From assembly GCA_910584495.1 (NCBI GenBank), contig CAJUAR010000033.1:1-28192 (forward strand): a DNA stretch of 28,192 nt, written 5' to 3'. A program made the translations under genes and the position numbers. This DNA is from an uncultured Muribaculaceae bacterium (GTDB taxonomy: Bacteria; Bacteroidota; Bacteroidia; Bacteroidales; Muribaculaceae). Shown here one piece after another: positions 23,498 to 28,192 of the stretch. How positions within the stretch are numbered: position 1 is the first letter of the stretch; each line of letters opens with the position of its first letter. The notes below the pieces were generated by a model. The model made no database searches. It saw nothing but the letters and a program-made list of their open reading frames with translations, and was not told the origin of the DNA.

Positions 23498-24814
23498 GTG
23501 ATCAAACAAACTTTCCTTGCCGGTGTGCTGGCTTTGTCAGCACTCCCGGCTGTTGCCGAGGGGTATCAGGTGAATACCCTCAGTGCCCGTCAAAACGGTA
23601 TGGGACATACCGGTACGGCTCTCAAACTTGGCGCCGAAAGCATGATTTTCAACCCTGCGGGGCTTGCTTTCAATCCTAAAACTATCGAATTTCAAGGTTC
23701 TATTACTGGTATTTTTGCAACTGCAAAAGCCAAACACGAGGGTATGACTTACGAAACCAACAACGACCCCTCGACACCTATGGCTTTCAACCTTGGCATG
23801 AAAGTCTATGATAATTTTGCTGCCGGTATCTCTTTCTATACTCCTTATGGAAGCAGTATCAAATGGGGCGACAACTGGCCGGGCGCTATGCTAAACCAAA
23901 GTGTCGACCTAAAAGTGTTTACCATCCAGCCAACACTCGCCTGGCGTTTTGCTGACAATTTCTCCCTCGGTGCCGGTGTGATGATCAGTTGGGGTAATGT
24001 CGACTTGAACAAGGGTCTCGTCAGCACTTCGTCCATGAACGCTATGCTGCAGATGATGGGCAACGATTATCGTTTCTCGGACACTCCGGCATCGGTAAAT
24101 CTCAAAGGCCGTGCTTCGACGGTTGTCGGATTCAACATTGGCGCAATGTGGGACATTAATTCAAAGGTGACTGTCGGTGCCTCGTTCCGAAGCAAGATGA
24201 ATATGAAAGTGAAATGTGGCGATGCTGCCGTGCGCTATGCAAACGAGGTGGCTCAAAATCTCCTCCAAAGCCGTCTCGACCTTATCGACCGGGCAAACTT
24301 TAAAGCCCAGATGCCGGCTGTGGCGGTGCTCAATATCGGTGTGGCCTATCGCCCTGCCGACCGTTGGCTTTTTGCTTTTGATGCACAGCTGAATTTCTGG
24401 AAGGCTTATGACAAGCTGGAAATAGAATTTCTTAGCGAGCAACTCAAGGACTACAACCAGTGTCTTGTCAAAAACTATCACAATGCTGCAACTTTCCGCT
24501 TTGGTGCCCAGTATTCGCTTACCGAGCGTTTCGACCTACGTGCCGGTCTTATGGTTGACTGCACCCCGGTGAACCAAAACCATTATAACCCCGAAACTCC
24601 CGGCATGACAAAAATCGAGCCTTCTATTGGTTTCAGTTTTGAGCCATTGAAGAATTTTGCCATCGATGCCTCGCTCCTCTATGTGGCCGGACTGAATGCC
24701 GACAACCGCTCATGCACATACGATGATCTGCTGGCCGGTGCTCAACGCACTTTCAAGGCCGACTATTCAGTCCACTCCTGGTGCCCGTCGGTTGGTTGCA
24801 GAGTAATGTTTTGA
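23498..24814 (+). CDS. FadL/OmpP1-family outer membrane protein (GTG start)
   Basis: A 438-residue outer-membrane beta-barrel of the FadL/TodX/OmpP1 type, which lets hydrophobic compounds such as long-chain fatty acids cross the outer membrane. A signal peptide (1-20, cleavage after AVA) is followed by the FadL hatch features: QNGMGHTGTAL and the NPAGLAF motif, then alternating beta strands, ending in an aromatic C-terminal Phe. The start is a GTG; no in-frame ATG would preserve the signal peptide. It follows the dehydrogenase by 41 nt without a recognisable promoter box. A strong terminator follows. A fatty-acid uptake role beside a patatin lipase is an attractive but unproven link. Confidence 0.88.
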   Translation: MIKQTFLAGVLALSALPAVAEGYQVNTLSARQNGMGHTGTALKLGAESMIFNPAGLAFNPKTIEFQGSITGIFATAKAKHEGMTYETNNDPSTPMAFNLGMKVYDNFAAGISFYTPYGSSIKWGDNWPGAMLNQSVDLKVFTIQPTLAWRFADNFSLGAGVMISWGNVDLNKGLVSTSSMNAMLQMMGNDYRFSDTPASVNLKGRASTVVGFNIGAMWDINSKVTVGASFRSKMNMKVKCGDAAVRYANEVAQNLLQSRLDLIDRANFKAQMPAVAVLNIGVAYRPADRWLFAFDAQLNFWKAYDKLEIEFLSEQLKDYNQCLVKNYHNAATFRFGAQYSLTERFDLRAGLMVDCTPVNQNHYNPETPGMTKIEPSIGFSFEPLKNFAIDASLLYVAGLNADNRSCTYDDLLAGAQRTFKADYSVHSWCPSVGCRVMF

Positions 24815-24832
24815 AAGTTTAACCTGTCTTTG

Positions 24833-24869
24833 CAAGCCCCGCGCCTCTTCTGGTTGCGGGGCTTGTTTG
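24833..24869 (+). terminator. Terminator after FadL-family gene
   Basis: Perfect 10-bp stem, CAAGCCCCGC (24833-24842) with GCGGGGCTTG (24856-24865), a 13-nt loop, then a short TTT. It lies 18 nt after the stop. The T-tract is short, so strength is uncertain. Confidence 0.75.
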
Positions 24870-24903
24870 ATAAAGATAACGTTTTATAAATTAACTTAAT
24901 TGA

Positions 24904-24935
24904 TTTGCGCAGCTGCCTAAACCTCTTTATCTTTG
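24904..24935 (+). promoter_or_regulatory. Promoter for htrA
   Basis: TTTG (24904-24907), a 20-nt spacer, TATCTTTG (24928-24935). The leader to the ATG at 24977 is about 37 nt. No extra operator sequence was recognised. Confidence 0.78.
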
Positions 24936-24976
24936 CGCCATAAATAGACCAAACTACAATCTAACAAACCGAAAAC

Positions 24977-26434
24977 ATGAAGAAAATTATCATCACAGCG
25001 ACGGCCGCAATTGCTCTGTTCTGCATTGCTTCGTCGTCGGACAAAAAAGACGAAGGGCAGTCTGCTACAATGGGCGGTGTTCCTTCCGAATCTACTCGTG
25101 ATGCTTTTGTGACTGCATCCGAAAGTACTGTCAACGGCGTGGTGAGCATCAAGAGCTTTGCAACGCCTCGTCAAAGCATGCAGGCCATGGACATCGATCC
25201 ATTGCTCGAATTTTTCTACGGCATGCCCGGGCGCAGCCAGCGTCGCCAGCAACAAGAACCTCAGCAACAGCAAATGGGACTTGGCTCGGGTGTGATTATT
25301 TCAGACGACGGATACATTGTGACTAACAACCATGTCATTGCCGATGCCGAACGCCTGGAAGTGACGCTTAATGATAACCGCAATTTCGATGCCACTGTGG
25401 TTGGTACCGACCCCGTCACCGACCTCGCGCTTATCAAAATCGACGCCCCGTCGCTGCACGTAATTCCAATGGGAAAGTCTGAAGACCTTCATGTCGGAGA
25501 ATGGGTGCTTGCCGTGGGAAATCCTTTCGGCTTTACAAGCACTGTAACTTCCGGCATTGTAAGTGCAAAAGCACGCAATATTTCCACTACAACCGGTACT
25601 CCTACCGGTGGCGGCATTGAATCGTATATCCAGACCGATGCTGCTGTGAACCGTGGCAACTCGGGTGGTGCGCTTGTCAACCTCAAAGGCGAACTGGTGG
25701 GCATTAACACTGCCATTTATTCTCAGACAGGTACTTATGCCGGATGCTCCTTTGCAATACCTACTTCGATTGTCGAAAAAGTGGTGGCCGACATTAAAAA
25801 ATATGGTACTGTTCAGCGTGCCGTGCTGGGCATAAGCTTCATCGAGCTTTCGCCCGAACTTATTGCCAAAGAAAAACTGCAGGGTCCTACTGCCGGCATC
25901 TATGTGGCTGAGGTGCTCGACCGCTCTGCCGCCCTCGAAGCCGGTATTCAGAAGGGTGACATTATTGTTGCCATCGATGGCAAGCCTATCCGTTCGACTG
26001 CCGAAATGCAGGAAGCTATGACACGCATGAGCCCCGGCGACAAAGTCGACATTCAGTACTATCGCAACGGCACACCAGCCGTAACTTCGGCAACCATGCG
26101 AAACAAGAGCGGCAACACTTCAATTACACGTGCCGATAATGATAGTCGTCTTGGTGCAACATTCAAACCTATCGACCGCGAGACAAGCCGTCGCCTCGGC
26201 ATACGTGCCGGTCTTGAAGTGTCGGCTTTGCAGAACAATGGATTTATGAGCCGTGCCGGCATCCGCGAAGGATTTATAATTGTCAGCGTCAACGGCCAGC
26301 GTGTCTCAAAGCCCGAAGACATGGCTGCTGCCTACAAGCAGGCGACAGCAGAAGGCGCCGACCGTGTGCTCTTCATTTCAGGAATCTATCCCTCGGGCAA
26401 AACAGCACACTACGCCGTGCCTCTCGACGAATAA
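24977..26434 (+). CDS. htrA: HtrA/DegP-family periplasmic serine protease
   Basis: A 485-residue Do/HtrA protease, acting as envelope quality-control protease and chaperone. An N-terminal signal (about 1-20) is followed by a low-complexity charged stretch, then a Gln-rich segment (residues 90-99) before the trypsin-like domain with catalytic His 119 (NNHVIADAE), Asp 149 (TDLALIKI) and Ser 229 (RGNSGGAL). Two PDZ domains follow, at about 275-365 and 380-475, as in DegP. The Gln-rich stretch lies in the LA-loop region that controls oligomerisation in E. coli DegP. It is a single-gene unit with its own promoter and terminator. Identification is secure; regulation by envelope stress is expected from the family but not shown by the sequence. 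Confidence 0.94.
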   Translation: MKKIIITATAAIALFCIASSSDKKDEGQSATMGGVPSESTRDAFVTASESTVNGVVSIKSFATPRQSMQAMDIDPLLEFFYGMPGRSQRRQQQEPQQQQMGLGSGVIISDDGYIVTNNHVIADAERLEVTLNDNRNFDATVVGTDPVTDLALIKIDAPSLHVIPMGKSEDLHVGEWVLAVGNPFGFTSTVTSGIVSAKARNISTTTGTPTGGGIESYIQTDAAVNRGNSGGALVNLKGELVGINTAIYSQTGTYAGCSFAIPTSIVEKVVADIKKYGTVQRAVLGISFIELSPELIAKEKLQGPTAGIYVAEVLDRSAALEAGIQKGDIIVAIDGKPIRSTAEMQEAMTRMSPGDKVDIQYYRNGTPAVTSATMRNKSGNTSITRADNDSRLGATFKPIDRETSRRLGIRAGLEVSALQNNGFMSRAGIREGFIIVSVNGQRVSKPEDMAAAYKQATAEGADRVLFISGIYPSGKTAHYAVPLDE

Positions 26435-26466
26435 CCCGCTCGTTCTTCTCCCTCTTCTATAAAGAG

Positions 26467-26500
26467 CAAGGCCTCGGACGTTTGTGTCCGGGGCCTTGTT
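26467..26500 (+). terminator. Terminator after htrA
   Basis: A 13-bp stem, CAAGGCCTCGGAC (26467-26479) with GTCCGGGGCCTTG (26486-26498, one T-G pair), and a 6-nt loop, followed by TTGAT. The T-run is weak, but the stem is very stable. It lies 32 nt past the htrA stop. Confidence 0.78.
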
Positions 26501-26598
26501 GATAAGTGATTGGTGAGTTTTAGACTATTTCTCAATCAGTAGCTGAATGTTTTTTCTAAGGCGAAGCCGCTGCTATGGCGTTGGTTGGACATGGAATT

Positions 26599-27822
26599 TC
26601 AGACTGCCGGACAGTTGCGAAGCATCATCTCCGATATGTTTATTCCGGCAGCCATGCTGTTGTAGGCCCCTATGTTCATGCTGAATGTCAACGATGGTAA
26701 TCCTATGGTTTGTCCTATGGCCTTAATCGACTGATAAACATAGTTACGCGCAGTTTCGAAGAGCACACCGGGCGATTGCTCGAGCAAAGGAAAGATGTGC
26801 TTGCTTTGCGGGCGGCGGTAGCGTTCGATGATTTTGAGCGCTTCGTCTCCGAGCAATGCCTTCTTGGTTTGGCCTTTTTGCCGGCGTTTGTACACCAGCA
26901 CGTTGCCGACAATGTTGCTGTCTGTAAGATTGACAATGTCCACCAGCTCCATGCCTCCGCAGTAGAAACCGAACATAAACATGTCGCGCACCAGTGCAAG
27001 CTGCCCATGAGCAGGGAAGTCGGCACGCTCGATTTTCAGGAGTGTGCTGCGGTCCAGCACGGAATTGGTGTCTTCATTTGCCGAATGATAGATTTTTGTG
27101 TTCACACCTTCAAACCATTCCGAGGTGTTTTCTATCAGCCCATTGGCTTGTGCCTTGTTGAGCACGGCGCGGAGTGTGCGTAGATAGAACGACTGTGTCG
27201 AGGGGGCTATGTCGGCCCTTTTGAGCCACAAGGCATAGTTGTGCACGAATTCAGCCCCGAAATGGCCGAACGTCAATGTGTCATCGCCCTGAAAATCACG
27301 AAGATTCGAAAGCAGGCTCAAAAAGCTGCGCGAACGGCTCACACGTCCCTCGGCCTTCATTGTTTGCGACAGGCTGAAGATGAATTCAGGCAGTGTCGAC
27401 TCCAGTGTGGTGTCCCGCTCATGCTGCGTCAGCACAAATTTGAAATCGCCTTTGAATTCCCGGCCTATCGACACAAGGTCGTCGCGCAGCGGAAAGTCGG
27501 TTGCCGCTTTTGCTACAACATCGGCCATAGACGCATCGCCGGAAAGGGCCAGACGGAAGTCAGCCACCACATCGTCGGCTTCGAATGGCAGTCCGCTGTC
27601 GGCACGACGCTCCACAATGCAGTAGAGCAGTCGCAGTCGTGCTATGATGGCAGTGCGTTCGCGTTGTAATACACCGGCATCAGAGCCGCTGATGTCGGAA
27701 TTGACATCGCGGTCTACAACGCTGCCGCCGTTCCTCCGCTCAGTAATACGGAAAAAGACAACGCCCTGACGCACAGCATTCTTGCTGCGCGATGCTCGAA
27801 AACGGGCCGAAATCAGAAACAC
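26599..27822 (-). CDS. Tyrosine-recombinase-like protein lacking catalytic residues
   Basis: A 407-residue protein with the layout of Bacteroidetes phage-integrase-type recombinases: a degenerate arm-binding N-terminus (about 5-45), a SAM-like core-binding domain (about 140-232, FVHNYALWLKRADIAPSTQS) and a catalytic-domain remnant (about 255-400). The first active-site Arg region reads FYCGGMELVDIVNL, where active homologues have C-R-G-M, so Arg is Gly (residue 289). Lys 316 may remain. The HxxR region expected near 382-389 reads SMNIGAYNS, without His or Arg. The protein ends at LRNCPAV, before the last His and the nucleophilic Tyr. The frame is open and uninterrupted. It starts at a GTG (27822). 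It may be a DNA-binding protein derived from an integrase, or a decaying gene. Confidence 0.78.
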   Translation of the reverse strand: MFLISARFRASRSKNAVRQGVVFFRITERRNGGSVVDRDVNSDISGSDAGVLQRERTAIIARLRLLYCIVERRADSGLPFEADDVVADFRLALSGDASMADVVAKAATDFPLRDDLVSIGREFKGDFKFVLTQHERDTTLESTLPEFIFSLSQTMKAEGRVSRSRSFLSLLSNLRDFQGDDTLTFGHFGAEFVHNYALWLKRADIAPSTQSFYLRTLRAVLNKAQANGLIENTSEWFEGVNTKIYHSANEDTNSVLDRSTLLKIERADFPAHGQLALVRDMFMFGFYCGGMELVDIVNLTDSNIVGNVLVYKRRQKGQTKKALLGDEALKIIERYRRPQSKHIFPLLEQSPGVLFETARNYVYQSIKAIGQTIGLPSLTFSMNIGAYNSMAAGINISEMMLRNCPAV

Positions 27823-27832
27823 CGTGTCAAAG

Positions 27833-27840
27833 CAAAATTA
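27833..27840 (-). promoter_or_regulatory. -7 box for recombinase-like gene
   Basis: Minus-strand TAATTTTG (TAnnTTTG), with a TTTG 16 nt upstream (27860-27857) instead of 20 nt. The transcript would start only a few bases before the GTG at 27822. The first 53-bp repeat begins just upstream, at 27867. Confidence 0.45.
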
Positions 27841-27866
27841 GTAAAGAGTAGGGTAGCAAAACCGTC

Positions 27867-27917
27867 AGCGCGAAGCCATGGAAGCGAGGTGTCCCCACCT
27901 CGCCCGGCAGCAAATTG
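27867..27917 (+). repeat. Direct repeat unit 1 (53-bp period)
   Basis: First of three direct copies. It begins AGCGCGAAGCCATGG and ends CAGCAAATTG, and contains a perfect hairpin: GCGAGGTG (27884-27891), loop TCCC, CACCTCGC (27896-27903). Copy 2 is identical across the unit by eye. Confidence 0.9.
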
Positions 27918-27919
27918 TG

Positions 27920-27970
27920 AGCGCGAAGCCATGGAAGCGAGGTGTCCCCACCTCGCCCGGCAGCAAATTG
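27920..27970 (+). repeat. Direct repeat unit 2 (53-bp period)
   Basis: Second copy, exactly 53 bp after unit 1 and identical to it by eye, including the GCGAGGTG/CACCTCGC hairpin. Units 1 and 2 are joined by the dinucleotide TG, units 2 and 3 by CG. Confidence 0.9.
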
Positions 27971-27972
27971 CG

Positions 27973-27997
27973 ATCGCGAAGCCATGGAAGCGAGGTG
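27973..27997 (+). repeat. Direct repeat unit 3, truncated
   Basis: Third copy in the same 53-bp register. It matches for about 25 bp (CGCGAAGCCATGGAAGCGAGGTG) with changes at its first bases, then diverges into GGGCTATCGCCC, itself a short hairpin. Confidence 0.85.
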
Positions 27998-28041
27998 GGG
28001 CTATCGCCCTTTCATTGTTTATTTGGCACTAAAGTGCTTGG

Positions 28042-28062
28042 TCGCCTCCATGGCTTCGCGCT
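28042..28062 (-). repeat. Inverted partial copy of the repeat
   Basis: The reverse complement of this segment, AGCGCGAAGCCATGGAGGCGA, matches the first 21 bp of the repeat unit with one mismatch. It faces unit 3 and could form a long hairpin with it across about 48 bp. A small palindrome, GCACTAAAGTGC, lies between them at 28026-28037 (palindromic except at its central AA). Confidence 0.85.
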
Positions 28063-28071
28063 AAAATAATT

Positions 28072-28099
28072 ATGCATTATGCATTATGCATTATGCATT
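28072..28099. repeat. Tandem heptamer repeat, ATGCATT x4
   Basis: Four perfect tandem copies of ATGCATT. Each contains the palindrome ATGCAT. The array lies directly beyond the stop codon of the minus-strand aminotransferase gene, between it and the 53-bp repeat cluster. Confidence 0.95.
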
Positions 28100-28100
28100 T

Positions 28101-28192
28101 TTAATTTACAATCCCCTCTTTGATGCTGTCCGCAATATAGCGCACATTGTCGTCGGTCACCCAGGGGCCGGCAGGGAGGCAGATGCCCACTT
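28101..28192 (-). CDS. DegT/DnrJ/EryC1-family aminotransferase, C-terminal end (partial)
   Basis: Only the last 29 residues are in the window, ending in TAA at 28103-28101. The phrase ICLPAGPWVTDDNVRYIADS matches the C-terminal end of PLP-dependent sugar aminotransferases of the DegT/DnrJ/EryC1/StrS family (typically a 'CLPSGPWVTDEDV-YI---IK' pattern). These enzymes make amino sugars for surface glycans and usually lie in polysaccharide or LPS clusters, so a glycan locus may continue past the right edge. The gene is too short here for a substrate call, and the family call depends on one motif. Confidence 0.65.
   Translation of the reverse strand, partial: VGICLPAGPWVTDDNVRYIADSIKEGIVN

Noticed and set aside
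26599..27822. Active integrase marking an integrated element
   Set aside because: Catalytic residues are missing and no tRNA, att-like direct repeats at both ends or conjugation/phage genes are seen.
27867..27997. CRISPR-like array
   Set aside because: Units of about 51 bp are separated by only two bases, so there are no spacers, and no cas genes are nearby.
27878..28069. 63-residue plus-strand frame across the repeats
   Set aside because: It is made almost entirely of the 53-bp repeat units read in one frame, has no promoter box and repeats the same peptide; an artefact of the repeat cluster.

Overview
The window looks like a chromosomal segment from a Bacteroidales bacterium, most probably of the Muribaculaceae/Bacteroidaceae type. 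Three things point there: the nusB-yajC-ybbR-coaE order with a greatly enlarged NusB, promoters of the Bacteroidetes TTTG-N20-TAnnTTTG form, and gene families typical of the phylum (DUF6150 repeats, GlsA/GlsB lipid acyltransferases, a PKD surface lipoprotein with an acidic lipoprotein export signal, and FadL/OmpP1). Most of it is densely packed housekeeping DNA. No rRNA, tRNA, CRISPR array or intact mobile element was seen, and no gene-free stretch exceeds 300 bases.

Layout: 1-410 is the 3' end of enolase with its terminator. 666-4073 is a plus-strand run of nusB, yajC, ybbR-like and coaE, which converges on and overlaps a minus-strand THUMP-like methyltransferase. 5305-8263 holds minus-strand pgk, a zinc-ribbon TM2 protein, a DUF6150 secreted protein and a ZIP metal transporter. 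8358-14124 is a tight plus-strand run of glsA, glsB, purB, dgt and a TPM/zinc-ribbon membrane protein; two of its junctions are ATGA overlaps. 14132-16856 holds a hexapeptide acetyltransferase (minus), an SGNH hydrolase and a nitroreductase (plus), and a HAD phosphatase (minus). 16938-18713 is a three-PKD-domain surface lipoprotein, followed by a possible 29-residue membrane peptide gene on the opposite strand. 18971-24814 is a plus-strand run of patatin phospholipase, intracellular GH13 amylase, prs, D-2-hydroxyacid dehydrogenase and FadL. 24977-26434 is an HtrA/DegP protease with its own promoter and terminator.

The right end is the only accessory-looking part. It holds a tyrosine-recombinase-like gene that has lost nearly every catalytic residue, then three 53-bp-period direct repeats with internal hairpins and an inverted partial copy, then four tandem ATGCATT heptamers, then the 3' end of a DegT/DnrJ/EryC1-type sugar aminotransferase. 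That last gene suggests a glycan locus beyond the window edge.

The strongest leads are the apparently dead recombinase next to the repeat cluster, the tiny membrane ORF with its own -7 box, and five promoters with an identical 20-nt spacer. These promoters also correct several over-extended gene starts.
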